Positions 1-8,821 of a stretch of 64,000 nucleotides of DNA are shown here, in pieces (position 1 is the first letter of the stretch; every line of letters begins with the position of its first letter). The stretch is taken from assembly GCF_002240055.1 (NCBI RefSeq), contig NZ_CP016753.1:992001-1056000 (forward strand). The letters are read 5' to 3'. A program made the translations under genes and the position numbers. Origin of the DNA: Leptotrichia sp. oral taxon 498 (GTDB lineage: Bacteria > Fusobacteriota > Fusobacteriia > Fusobacteriales > Leptotrichiaceae). The notes under the pieces are model-generated. The model saw only the letters and a program-made list of their open reading frames with translations, did not search any database and was not told the DNA's origin.

Positions 1-91
1 TTTTTTATGAAAAAATTTGATTTTTTTATAAAGTTGTGATAATCTAAATAAAAAAATAAAAAATTAAAAAGGGAGATGAAAATAGATAGTT

Positions 92-1282
92 ATGAGCATA
101 ATTTTAACATTGATATTACTTGGAGTTATAGTTTTAATTCATGAATCGGGACATTTTTTTATGGCAAAATTTTTTAAAATGCCTGTTTTTGAATTTGCGA
201 TTGGAATGGGACCTAAGATTTTTTCACGGAAAAAGGGAGAGACGGTTTATTCAATTCGTGCTTTGCCGCTTGGAGGATTTGTCAATATTGGCGGAATGCA
301 GCCAGAAGAGTTTGACTTTGAAAATTTTAAAAGAGAAAAAATTGATGAGATTGCCGAAATTTTGAAAGAAGAAGAAGATTTTAAAAATTTAGAAATGGAC
401 GACGAAAAATTTGTGGACGAAGTGGAAAAAAGAGTGAATCTTGAAATGAGAGAAGAAGAAAAAAGACAAAATTACATTTCTAAAAATGGATTTTATACAA
501 AATCTCCGTTCGCAAGATTTGCTGTTTTGATTGCTGGAGTTGTAATGAATTTTATTTCGGCAATAATTGCGATTTTTATAATGCTTTCTGTAACTAATAT
601 GAAACCTATGGAATTGACAGAACCTGTTGTTGGTGTAGTTAGAAGCGACTCAAAAGTCAATGGGAAGCTGGAGAAAAATGATAAAATTTTGGAAATTAAT
701 GGGAAAAAAATCCAAAATTGGAAAGAGATGACTAAAGAAATTTCAAAAATTGGTAAAAATTATAAAGACGAAGATATTTCGCTAAAAATCTTGAGAAATA
801 ATAAAGAAATGACTCAAAATGTGAAATTAACTTATTACAGTGAAGCTAAATCAAATTTGCTTGGAATACAAGTTTTGCAAAAAAAATTGACTTTTGGAGA
901 AAAGATAAATTCGACTTTTTATACATTTAAAGATTATTTTAAAATGACACTTGACGGTGTAAAAATGCTCGTCACAGGGAAAGTTGGAATGAATGATATG
1001 ACAGGACCTGTGGGACTTCCAAAAATTGTTGGAATGGCTTACAGTAACGGTGGTGCTTTGGCTCTGCTCGGTATATTTATTTTGATTTCAATAAATATAG
1101 GAATAATGAATTTGCTTCCGATTCCTGCTCTTGACGGAGGAAGAATTTTATTTGTTTTGCCAGAATTTTTCGGAATAAAAATTAATAAAAAAATTGAAGA
1201 AAAAATACATATTATCGGAATGATATTTTTGATGGCTATTATGTTAATAATAGTATTTTTTGATATAACAAAGTATTTTTAG
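92..1282 (+). CDS. rseP: RseP-type intramembrane site-2 zinc metalloprotease (M50B)
   Basis: Membrane zinc protease that cuts transmembrane segments of regulatory or signal peptides. Seen: the first helix carries the zinc site HESGH at residues 17-21; a PDZ-like domain lies at about 170-255; the second metal motif PALDGG is near residue 347 within a hydrophobic segment; more membrane segments follow at the C-terminus. The order HExxH, PDZ, LDG is that of the RseP/RasP family. The ATG has GGGAG about 16 bases upstream. A strongly charged stretch at about 72-130 lies between the first helix and the conserved segment that follows it. The usual 5' neighbour dxr, if present, would be outside the window. 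Function in Fusobacteriota is inferred from the family. Confidence 0.93.
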   Translation: MSIILTLILLGVIVLIHESGHFFMAKFFKMPVFEFAIGMGPKIFSRKKGETVYSIRALPLGGFVNIGGMQPEEFDFENFKREKIDEIAEILKEEEDFKNLEMDDEKFVDEVEKRVNLEMREEEKRQNYISKNGFYTKSPFARFAVLIAGVVMNFISAIIAIFIMLSVTNMKPMELTEPVVGVVRSDSKVNGKLEKNDKILEINGKKIQNWKEMTKEISKIGKNYKDEDISLKILRNNKEMTQNVKLTYYSEAKSNLLGIQVLQKKLTFGEKINSTFYTFKDYFKMTLDGVKMLVTGKVGMNDMTGPVGLPKIVGMAYSNGGALALLGIFILISINIGIMNLLPIPALDGGRILFVLPEFFGIKINKKIEEKIHIIGMIFLMAIMLIIVFFDITKYF

Positions 1283-1294
1283 AATAAAAAAATA

Positions 1295-1323
1295 TTGACA
1301 AAAGGGGGAAAAAATTATATTAT
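1295..1323 (+). promoter_or_regulatory. Promoter of the tetR-efflux operon
   Basis: TTGACA at 1295-1300 and TATTAT at 1318-1323 are separated by 17 bases. The predicted start of transcription, near 1330, falls at the edge of the palindrome at 1325-1366, which fits autorepression. Confidence 0.75.
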
Positions 1324-1324
1324 A

Positions 1325-1366
1325 TTTATTATATTAAGTGACTTATTAGTCATTTAATATAATAAA
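1325..1366 (+). promoter_or_regulatory. Probable TetR-family operator (42-bp palindrome)
   Basis: An interrupted palindrome centred between 1345 and 1346 in which 19 of 21 base pairs match. Its core halves are GTGACT and AGTCAT. It covers the predicted transcription start of the TetR gene, so a bound dimer would block the whole efflux operon. The bound protein is inferred from position. Confidence 0.75.
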
Positions 1367-1392
1367 AAAATACGATTTTGGGAGAAGAAAAG

Positions 1393-1983
1393 TTGGCTAG
1401 AAGTTGTGAAAAGGAGAAAAAAAGAGAGAGAATTTTAAAAAAATCTTGGGAATTATTTAAAAAAAATGGGTATGAGGAGACAAAAATTGAGAGGATAACA
1501 AAGGAAGTGGGAATATCCAAAGGAAGTTTTTATACTTATTTTAAGACAAAAGAAGATGTTTTGTTCTCGATTTTGGAAAAAATAGAAATTGAAATTGAAA
1601 ATTCTATAAATGATATAGATACTTCTGAAGAACCGTCAAAAGTTTTGTATAATCTATTAGAAAAAAGAGTGGAGCTATTTTTGGGATATGTTCAAAATAT
1701 GAAATTGGAAAATTTGTATATTATGAAATCAGGTCAAATTGATGAATTTAAAAATAAAATAACTATCTTTTATACGACTTATATTAAAGAAAATATCATA
1801 AAAAATTATGGAAATAAAAAAATTTGGAATTTGGAAATTATTTCAAAATATATAAATTCTTCAATTGAAGGTTATTTTTTGGAAGAGATTTTTGAAAATA
1901 AAGGGGTAGATAAAGATTTTGAAAATAGAGCCAAAATAGCGATTAAAGAAATTGCAAGGTTCATAGATAGTGCATTAAAATAG
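1393..1983 (+). CDS. TetR/AcrR-family transcriptional repressor of the efflux operon
   Basis: Local repressor expected to be released by a pump substrate. The N-terminal part shows the TetR helix-turn-helix pattern (RERILKKSWELFKKNGYEE, then ITKEVGISKGSFYTYFKTKE). The C-terminal ligand domain is divergent, as is usual in the family. I chose the TTG at 1393 because GGGAG lies 8 bases before it; a TTG at 1378 in the same frame has no Shine-Dalgarno. The gene is first in an operon with the TolC, adaptor and RND genes and sits 27 bases downstream of a 42-bp palindrome. Ligand unknown. Confidence 0.88.
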   Translation: MARSCEKEKKRERILKKSWELFKKNGYEETKIERITKEVGISKGSFYTYFKTKEDVLFSILEKIEIEIENSINDIDTSEEPSKVLYNLLEKRVELFLGYVQNMKLENLYIMKSGQIDEFKNKITIFYTTYIKENIIKNYGNKKIWNLEIISKYINSSIEGYFLEEIFENKGVDKDFENRAKIAIKEIARFIDSALK

Positions 1984-2000
1984 ACTTACGAGGAGGAAAA

Positions 2001-3269
2001 ATGAAAAAAAATAATTTGAGAATACTAGTATCATTATTATTGTTTATTGCAATTCCAGCTTTTGCTGAAAAAATCTCAATTCAAGATGCGGCTGAGATGG
2101 CAATTAAAAATAATAAAGATATTAAAATAGCGATGTTAAAAACCGAACAAAGTAAAATTGATGTGGATAAGGCGTGGTCCAAAAAGTTTTTCACAGTTGG
2201 CTACACGGCTGGAGCAAATACATATCTAAATAAAAATTTTTCCAAAACAGGAGAAAAATTTCAGCATTATTTGACATTGTCACAGCCAATTTACACAGGT
2301 GGAAAGTTAAAGTTAGGGCATGAAATAAGTAAAGAGAATCTGACATTGTCACAGCTTAATTTGGATAAAGTGAGAAAAGATACAATTCTTGATACAGTTA
2401 AGGCATATATTGATGTCTATGATGCTATGAGTACACTTGAAGTTTTGCAGAAATCTAAAGAAACATTGAATCAAAATTTGAAGACACAGCAGGAGCTGTA
2501 TGATTTGAGAATGACGACAAAACCTGAATTTACAGAAGCCCAGAGAAGTGTGGCTGATATTAATGCACAAATTGTGGAACAGGAAGGAAATATTGAAGTT
2601 TCAAAAGAAGCGCTTGGGATTTTGATTGGAGTGAAAGATAGCTCACAAATTGAAATAATTCCTTTTGGAGTCGATGACAACTTCACTTCAACAGTTAAAT
2701 TGGATGAAGATTTGGCAAAACTTAAAACTGATAATACAGAATATAAAATTGCGATGAAACAAAATGATTTAAGTAGAAAAAATGTGGAAGTGGAAGAAGC
2801 TTCTTTTAAGCCGTCTATAAATGGAGTCATTAATTATGGGACATTGCAAGGGCAAGATAGATTTGGAAATATTTTAAAACCGAGAAATTTTTCGACTTCT
2901 GCGGGAGTTAATTTTAGCTGGGATATCTTTGACTGGGGACAGAGAAAAAATAATGTGAGATATGCTAAAAAAACTCAGGAAATTTCTTCTGTTCAAATTG
3001 ATCAGACACTTGACACGGTTACTGCAAATATGAGAAAAACTTATTTTCAGCTAAGATCGCTTGAAAAAAGTATAAAAGCGTTGGAACTTGCGGTACAAAA
3101 AGCTGAAGAGTCGTATGAAATGGAAAAAGAAAGATATGCATATAGACTTATCACAATGGAAAATTTATTGCAGTCGGAAACTAGTTTAAGACAGGCTCGT
3201 GTAAATTATGCTCAGGCAAAATTAAAATACTATTATTTAGTTTCAAAATATGGAGCGTTTTTGGATTAA
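2001..3269 (+). CDS. TolC-family outer-membrane efflux protein
   Basis: Outer-membrane channel of a tripartite pump. Seen: a cleavable signal peptide ending near PAFAEK, then two rounds of long amphipathic helix and beta segments typical of the TolC fold, including TLSQPIYTGGKLKLG and the matching FSWDIFDWGQRKNNVR in the second repeat. The 422-residue length is normal for the family. A strong GAGGAGG site precedes the ATG, 17 bases after tetR. The presence of this gene shows that the cell has an outer membrane. Confidence 0.93.
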   Translation: MKKNNLRILVSLLLFIAIPAFAEKISIQDAAEMAIKNNKDIKIAMLKTEQSKIDVDKAWSKKFFTVGYTAGANTYLNKNFSKTGEKFQHYLTLSQPIYTGGKLKLGHEISKENLTLSQLNLDKVRKDTILDTVKAYIDVYDAMSTLEVLQKSKETLNQNLKTQQELYDLRMTTKPEFTEAQRSVADINAQIVEQEGNIEVSKEALGILIGVKDSSQIEIIPFGVDDNFTSTVKLDEDLAKLKTDNTEYKIAMKQNDLSRKNVEVEEASFKPSINGVINYGTLQGQDRFGNILKPRNFSTSAGVNFSWDIFDWGQRKNNVRYAKKTQEISSVQIDQTLDTVTANMRKTYFQLRSLEKSIKALELAVQKAEESYEMEKERYAYRLITMENLLQSETSLRQARVNYAQAKLKYYYLVSKYGAFLD

Positions 3270-3300
3270 TAATTTAGATTAGAAAAAATAGGAGGAATAT

Positions 3301-4497
3301 ATGAAAATTAATAAAAAAATAGTTGCAGTAGTGGCAATTCTAGCGATGTTTTCAATTTCATGCGGAAAGAAAAAGCCAAAGATGTCTAGCTCTTCAAGAC
3401 CAGTGAAAGTTCAAATGATAGGTCAAAATGAAATTTCTATAGGATATTCTGCCAGTGGAACGATAAAAGGGATTGAGGAAATACCGTATACAGCGACTTC
3501 AAGTGGAGAAGTAGTGGCAATTAATGCACAAAATGGAGATTATGTGAATGCAGGACAAGTGATAGTTTCGATTGAAAATCAGGCGGCTAAATCTGGAGTG
3601 AGATCGGCAGCTTCAAATGTTCGAACGGCTGAGTCAAACATAAGTTCGGCAAGAGCGGATATTAGTGCATCAGAAGGAAACATAAGTTCAGCACAGGCCG
3701 CTGTCGAAGAAGCAAGAATTAACTTTAGAAAATATCAAATGCTGTATGACAAAAGGCTAATAACGGAAACTGATTATTTACAGGCAAAAACACAGTTAAG
3801 TGCGGCACAAGCTAAGCTAGATTCAGCAAGAAGCAGTTATCACACAGCAGTAAATTCACTGTCTGCCAGAAGAAATAGTCTTGATTCAGCACAAGCGGAT
3901 CTTGATACAGCAAGAGATACAAATAGTAAATCAAGCATAAAAACAAAGGTTTCGGGAGTAATTGCCAATATGAATTTGGAGAGAAGTCAAGAAGTTTCAA
4001 ATGGACAGCAATTGTTTACTTTAGTTAATGAAAGTGAAATGAAATTGGAAATTGGAGTTTCAGCCGATATTGTTCAGAAAATTCAAATTGGAACACCAGC
4101 AACTGTTAGAATTGACGACTTGAAAGGAAAAGAAATCAATGGTGTAGTTTATGAAGTTGCGGCAACAGCTGATTCAGAGAGTAGACAATTTATTGTAAAA
4201 ATAAAACTTCCAAATGAAAATAGAGAACTAAGAAGTGGAATGTATGCAAAGGCTAATATTTCAACAGGAGCAGAAAATGGTTTAGTAATTCCCAAAAAAG
4301 CCATTGTTGTAAGAGGAGTTCAACAAGTTATTTATGTCGTGCGAAATGGAAAAGCGGTGGCAATTCCTATAAATATAACAAATCAAAACGAAACATTTGC
4401 GGCAGTGACAGGGCAAGGTTTAGATTCTAGTGACGAATTAATTGTCGATGGACAAAATGTTGTACAAGCAAATGAAAAAGTTAAAATTGTCAGATAG
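3301..4497 (+). CDS. RND efflux periplasmic adaptor (membrane fusion lipoprotein)
   Basis: Periplasmic adaptor joining the RND permease to the TolC channel. Seen: a lipoprotein signal ending SISCGKKK, with the acylated Cys near residue 21; a biotinyl-lipoyl-like first half (YTATSSGEVVAINAQNGDYV); a long Ala/Ser-rich coiled coil from about residue 95 to 205; the second lipoyl half (IKTKVSGVIANMNLERSQ); beta-barrel and membrane-proximal domains after it. GGAGG lies shortly before the ATG. It sits between the channel and permease genes in one operon. Confidence 0.93.
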   Translation: MKINKKIVAVVAILAMFSISCGKKKPKMSSSSRPVKVQMIGQNEISIGYSASGTIKGIEEIPYTATSSGEVVAINAQNGDYVNAGQVIVSIENQAAKSGVRSAASNVRTAESNISSARADISASEGNISSAQAAVEEARINFRKYQMLYDKRLITETDYLQAKTQLSAAQAKLDSARSSYHTAVNSLSARRNSLDSAQADLDTARDTNSKSSIKTKVSGVIANMNLERSQEVSNGQQLFTLVNESEMKLEIGVSADIVQKIQIGTPATVRIDDLKGKEINGVVYEVAATADSESRQFIVKIKLPNENRELRSGMYAKANISTGAENGLVIPKKAIVVRGVQQVIYVVRNGKAVAIPINITNQNETFAAVTGQGLDSSDELIVDGQNVVQANEKVKIVR

Positions 4498-4514
4498 TTA
4501 TTTTGCACAAATTT

Positions 4515-4555
4515 AAGGAAAGGAGTACACGATTTTTATCGTGTGAAAAAAAATG
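4515..4555 (+). promoter_or_regulatory. Ribosome binding site separated from the start codon by a perfect hairpin
   Basis: AAGGAAAGGAG at 4515-4525 is 27 bases from the ATG at 4553, too far for normal initiation. Between them ACACGAT (4527-4533), a TTTT loop and ATCGTGT (4538-4544) form a perfect 7-bp stem. Folding removes 18 bases and leaves an effective spacing of 9. An in-frame TGA at 4544-4546 excludes any upstream start. Likely a structured spacer that sets permease translation. Confidence 0.7.
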
Positions 4556-7500
4556 ACAGTAGCAGAATTTGCAACGAAGAGAGTAGTGTCGACAACGATG
4601 ATACTTATATTTATGATTTTTGCTGGTTGGGTAGCGATGACAGGTATGAAACAGGAGAGAATACCAGATTTCGATATACCAATAGTTGTTATTAATGCCA
4701 CTTGGACGGGAGCAACAGCGGAGGATGTAAAAACACAAGTATCAAAAAAACTAGAAGATGCGGCATTAAATGTAGATGGAATTAAAAATATAACAACTTC
4801 ATCTTCTTATGGTTCATCAGTAGTTACGATAGAGTTTAACTATGGTGTAGATACGGATATTAAACAGGTACAAGTTCAAACACAAATAGATAAAATAAAA
4901 GGACAATTGCCAGATGATGATAACTTTAAAGATCCTACAGTATCAAAAATGGATGCGACAGGTAGTTCCAATATGGCACTGATGATTGGGATTACTGGGA
5001 AAAATAAAGAGTTAATAACATCATTTGTTGAAGAAACATTACAGCCTAGATTGAAGAGAAATAGAGGTATTGGTAATATTTCTGTAATGGGTAATGCGAC
5101 AAGACAAATTAAAGTTTGGTTGAATCCATCTAGATTAAAGGAGTATAATTTGTCAGCGGCAGAAATTTATAGTAAAATAAAAGCGGCTAATACGGTAACA
5201 CCAGCAGGTACAATAACTGATGGGACGAAAGAATTTATCCTAAAAGTTGATGGAGAGTTAAAAGAGCTTGATCAAATTCAGGATATTGTTATTTCAAATC
5301 AAAATAATCAGACAGTTAGATTGGCTGATGTGGCAAAAGTTGAGTATGGAACAGAGGATCCAACATCATATGTAACATATAATGGAAAAGAAATGGTTGC
5401 TGTTATGATTCAAAAGAGTAAAGATGGTAACTTGGTAGAGGTTGCGAAAAAGGCTAAGGAAACTTTGAAAGAAGCAAAACCATTATTTCCAGAAGGTTCT
5501 AATTATAATATAATAGTTGATAATAGTGAACAAGTTAGTAAATCAATACAAAATGTTGCGAGTTCCGGGCTGCAAGCGGTTATCATTACAATTATAGTGC
5601 TTTTTGTATTCTTGAAAAACTTAAGAGCATCATTAGTTGTAGGAACATTGATTCCAATTTCAGCAATGTTTACATTCTTCTTGCTTACAACACAAGGGAT
5701 AACACTGAATATGATTTCGTTAATGGGATTGTCACTTGCGGTTGGGTCACTGGTAGATAACGGGGTTGTTACGCTGGATAATATTTTTGATCATATTCAG
5801 GTTAATAAGGAACCAGCAAATGTAGCAGCGATACGAGGTACAAATGAAGTAATTCTTCCAATGATGGCATCAACGGCAACTTCAGTTTGTGTATTCTTGC
5901 CAATTATATTATTTGACGGAATAGCTAAGGAAGTATTTAAGAGTATTGCGTTTTCAATGATGTTTGCGTTGTCAGCTTCGATTATTGTTGCGATGTTATG
6001 GGTTCCGATGGCTTCAAGTTTATTTTTAGATGTTAAAAAAATCTCAGAAAATTCTGAAAAAGCTGCTAGATTTAATGCATTTAGAGATAAATATAAGGAA
6101 TTAGTGGCAAAAGTATTGGAAAATAGATGGAAAATGGTAATTGGAATTGTAATAGCATTTGTAGTAGTTGTATTTGGAATAGGAAAAACAGTAAAAACTA
6201 CATTCTTTCCAACGATTGATGATAATCAATATTCGGTGGTTGCGACGCTTGCGACAGGATTAGATTTAGATGTATCGAGAGATATTGCGAATAAAATGGA
6301 AGCTGTTGTAAAAGCAGATCCAGTAACTAAAGATATAAATGTACTTGCTTCAAAGGGTGCAGCGGTAATAAATGTCGATGTAAAAAAAGACACAATGAAA
6401 GCAATGAACCGTGTTAGGGAAAAATTAAAGGATTTACCAAATGTAACACTTGCAGTTTCGCCACAAAAAGCAGGAGGTCGTTCGTCGCAGAAAGATTATT
6501 CGTTTCAAATAGAAGGTGATGATCCACAAGAATTAGACAGAATTGCAAATTCAATAATGAATGACATGAAGAGACAGTCTTGGTTTAAAGATGTCAAGTC
6601 ATCAACTGAGGGTGGGTATCCACAAGCTAAGTTGGAAGTTGATAGAGTAAAAGCAGAAAGTTATGGAATAACTGTAACAGATATTACTCAAATGTTATTT
6701 ATGACAGCTTCTGGATCTGCAAATCCGATTGATGTAACTCAAAGTACAGAAACATTGGATGTAGTATTGGAATTGGAAAAAAATCAAAAAAATTCATTGA
6801 ATAAAATTATGGATTTAGAGATAAAAACTAATAAAGGAACTTATGTTAGATTAGGAGATATTGCTACAATGCAATATGAAGAAAGTGCTTCGACTATTTC
6901 AACAGAAAATGGTACAAGAATTGTAACAGTTGGTGCAAACTTGGATAGTTCGAAAGGGTTTAACGATGCAGCAGCATTTATTCAACAGTCATTCAAGAAA
7001 ACAAATCCAGCTGAAGGATACAAAATTGGGGTAGCAGGACAAGCTAAAAACCAATCTGAAATGGGTGGACAAATTATGAAAGACTTGTTGCTTGCGATTG
7101 TGTTGATTTATACAGTACTTGCGGTTCAGCTAGAATCATTTATATTGCCGCTTATGATTATGACAACATTGCCACTTTCTATGATTGGAGTAATTTTTGG
7201 ATTAGCGATAACTAGAATACAACTTAGTATGTTCGTTATGATCGGTATTTTGATGTTATTTGGTATGGCGGTTAATAATGCGATTGTAATGCTTGATTTC
7301 GTTGCAGGATTGCGAAAAAAAGGCTGGACGATACACGATGCCTTAGTAGAAGCCTGTGGTTCAAGACTTCGACCAATTTTAATGACAACACTTACAACAG
7401 TATTAGGATGGCTTCCAATGGTATTTTCAAGTAAAGGAAGTTCGGGATACTATCAAGGTATGGCGATTGCAGTAATGTTTGGACTTTCATTCTGTACGGT

Positions 7501-7627
7501 GTTGACATTGTTTTTTACACCAGTATTGTATTCATTAGTTGAAGAAAGAAAAGAAAGAAAACAAAAAGAAAGAGAAGAAAGAAGAAGACAAGAAAAAGAA
7601 GAAGAAAGAAGAGGATATGCTAAATAA
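4553..7627 (+). CDS. RND-family efflux permease
   Basis: Inner-membrane proton-driven pump. Seen: about 12 membrane segments in two homologous halves, each with a large periplasmic loop; a segment resembling the fourth helix (GLSLAVGSLVDNGVVTLDN) with one conserved Asp; and the second-half equivalent MLFGMAVNNAIVMLD. The 1024-residue length is typical of the AcrB/hydrophobe-exporting type. The C-terminus ends in a roughly 27-residue, highly charged Arg/Glu/Lys tail that is predicted to be cytoplasmic. No metal-binding signature was recognised, so drugs, lipids or bile-like compounds are likelier than metals; the substrate is not established. Confidence 0.94.
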   Translation: MTVAEFATKRVVSTTMILIFMIFAGWVAMTGMKQERIPDFDIPIVVINATWTGATAEDVKTQVSKKLEDAALNVDGIKNITTSSSYGSSVVTIEFNYGVDTDIKQVQVQTQIDKIKGQLPDDDNFKDPTVSKMDATGSSNMALMIGITGKNKELITSFVEETLQPRLKRNRGIGNISVMGNATRQIKVWLNPSRLKEYNLSAAEIYSKIKAANTVTPAGTITDGTKEFILKVDGELKELDQIQDIVISNQNNQTVRLADVAKVEYGTEDPTSYVTYNGKEMVAVMIQKSKDGNLVEVAKKAKETLKEAKPLFPEGSNYNIIVDNSEQVSKSIQNVASSGLQAVIITIIVLFVFLKNLRASLVVGTLIPISAMFTFFLLTTQGITLNMISLMGLSLAVGSLVDNGVVTLDNIFDHIQVNKEPANVAAIRGTNEVILPMMASTATSVCVFLPIILFDGIAKEVFKSIAFSMMFALSASIIVAMLWVPMASSLFLDVKKISENSEKAARFNAFRDKYKELVAKVLENRWKMVIGIVIAFVVVVFGIGKTVKTTFFPTIDDNQYSVVATLATGLDLDVSRDIANKMEAVVKADPVTKDINVLASKGAAVINVDVKKDTMKAMNRVREKLKDLPNVTLAVSPQKAGGRSSQKDYSFQIEGDDPQELDRIANSIMNDMKRQSWFKDVKSSTEGGYPQAKLEVDRVKAESYGITVTDITQMLFMTASGSANPIDVTQSTETLDVVLELEKNQKNSLNKIMDLEIKTNKGTYVRLGDIATMQYEESASTISTENGTRIVTVGANLDSSKGFNDAAAFIQQSFKKTNPAEGYKIGVAGQAKNQSEMGGQIMKDLLLAIVLIYTVLAVQLESFILPLMIMTTLPLSMIGVIFGLAITRIQLSMFVMIGILMLFGMAVNNAIVMLDFVAGLRKKGWTIHDALVEACGSRLRPILMTTLTTVLGWLPMVFSSKGSSGYYQGMAIAVMFGLSFCTVLTLFFTPVLYSLVEERKERKQKEREERRRQEKEEERRGYAK

Positions 7628-7652
7628 TTCAATTCTTTGATTTATTGAAATG

Positions 7653-7684
7653 TTTGATAATTTATAAATTCACGGGTTATCAAA
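7653..7684 (+). other. Intergenic hairpin between RND permease and PII-like gene
   Basis: TTTGATAA at 7653-7660 pairs with TTATCAAA at 7677-7684 around a 16-base loop. No T-run follows, so a terminator is unlikely. It may be an mRNA processing or stability element, or an operator. Confidence 0.35.
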
Positions 7685-7721
7685 TAGAGTTAAATTTATA
7701 AAAGTTAGAGAGGAGAATTTT

Positions 7722-8018
7722 GTGAAAAGATTAGAGATATATTTTGATTCATTTTATACTGAAAAAATGAAAGAAGAGTTAAGAGAATATGGGATAGAGC
7801 AATATTTTATTGTTCCAACTATTCATAGTTCCTGGAGCAAGGATTTTAAACATTTTAATACACATGTTTGGCCAGGAACAGATAGTATTTTAATTACTTA
7901 TTTGGAAGATAGGCATGCAGAAGAAATTTTACGGATTATAAAAATTATGAAAATAGACTTAGGTCGAGGAATTTCGATGGGAGCGGTGATGTTACCAGTA
8001 GATGATATCATTTTGTAA
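7722..8018 (+). CDS. Small PII/CutA-like protein of the efflux locus
   Basis: A 98-residue cytoplasmic protein without signal or membrane segments. Its predicted beta-alpha-beta pattern and length suggest a ferredoxin-like PII or CutA type fold; this is inference, since no diagnostic motif is visible. GTG start with AGAGAGGAG just upstream. It lies 94 bases after the RND permease and before a terminator, so it probably belongs to the efflux operon and could modulate or sense pump activity. The exact family is not certain. Confidence 0.6.
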   Translation: MKRLEIYFDSFYTEKMKEELREYGIEQYFIVPTIHSSWSKDFKHFNTHVWPGTDSILITYLEDRHAEEILRIIKIMKIDLGRGISMGAVMLPVDDIIL

Positions 8019-8022
8019 AATA

Positions 8023-8050
8023 AAAAAATCAGCAGAGATGCTGGTTTTTT
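8023..8050 (+). terminator. Terminator of the efflux operon
   Basis: A-rich stem ending ATCAGCA (to 8034), loop GAGA, then TGCTGGT and a T-run to 8050; 12 base pairs with one wobble. Confidence 0.85.
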
Positions 8051-8125
8051 ATTTATATTTTTGTTTAAAAATTTTTAAATTTGTGATAAAATAACTTCAA
8101 GAAAAAATGGAAAGGAAGTAAAATT

Positions 8126-8821
8126 ATGGAAAAAATAGTGGAGTGCAAAGATTTAAAAAAATCGTATAAAAATAATATGGCACTAAATAGTATTAATTTA
8201 TCCATTAATAAAAATAAAATAATCGGATTACTTGGTCCAAACGGGAGTGGAAAAACGACTTTTATTAAACTTGCGGTGGGACTTTTAAAGCCGACTTCGG
8301 GAGAAATTTTAATTGATGGATTGCCGATTGGCGTGGAGACTAAAAAGATAATCTCATATCTTCCAGACAGGGATTATTTAGATAAAAATCAAAGTATTGA
8401 TTCCTTGATTCAGTTATTTTTGGATTTTTATCCCGATTTTGATGAAAATGTGGCAAGAGAGATGTTAAAAGATTTGAAAATTGACACAAACGCAAAATTT
8501 AAGGCATTGTCAAAGGGAAATAGAGAAAAAGTGCAACTTATTTTGGCAATGAGCAGAAAAGCGAAGCTGTTTCTATTAGATGAGCCAATAGCGGGTGTTG
8601 ATCCTGTTACGAGAGATTATATTTTAAATACTATAGTTAAAAATTATAGCAAAGATGCGACACTTATTATTTCAACTCATTTAATCAACGATGTTGAAAA
8701 GATTTTAGATGAAGTAATTTTTGTAAATAATGGAGATATTTTACTTTACGATTCGATTGAAAATATTAAAAAAGAGCATAATGTCAGTATTGACGAATAT
8801 TTTAGGGAGGTGTTTAAATAA
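8126..8821 (+). CDS. ABC transporter ATP-binding protein
   Basis: ATPase of a two-gene ABC exporter. Seen: Walker A GPNGSGKTT near residue 40; a degenerate signature region ALSKGNREKVQL around 130; Walker B with catalytic Glu KLFLLDEPIAGVDP; switch His in ISTHL. The 231-residue length and the degenerate signature resemble YhcG/EcsA-type or antimicrobial-peptide and Na+ exporter ATPases. AAAGGAAG precedes the ATG. The stop codon overlaps the start of the permease gene (TAATG), so the two are translationally coupled. Confidence 0.92.
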   Translation: MEKIVECKDLKKSYKNNMALNSINLSINKNKIIGLLGPNGSGKTTFIKLAVGLLKPTSGEILIDGLPIGVETKKIISYLPDRDYLDKNQSIDSLIQLFLDFYPDFDENVAREMLKDLKIDTNAKFKALSKGNREKVQLILAMSRKAKLFLLDEPIAGVDPVTRDYILNTIVKNYSKDATLIISTHLINDVEKILDEVIFVNNGDILLYDSIENIKKEHNVSIDEYFREVFK

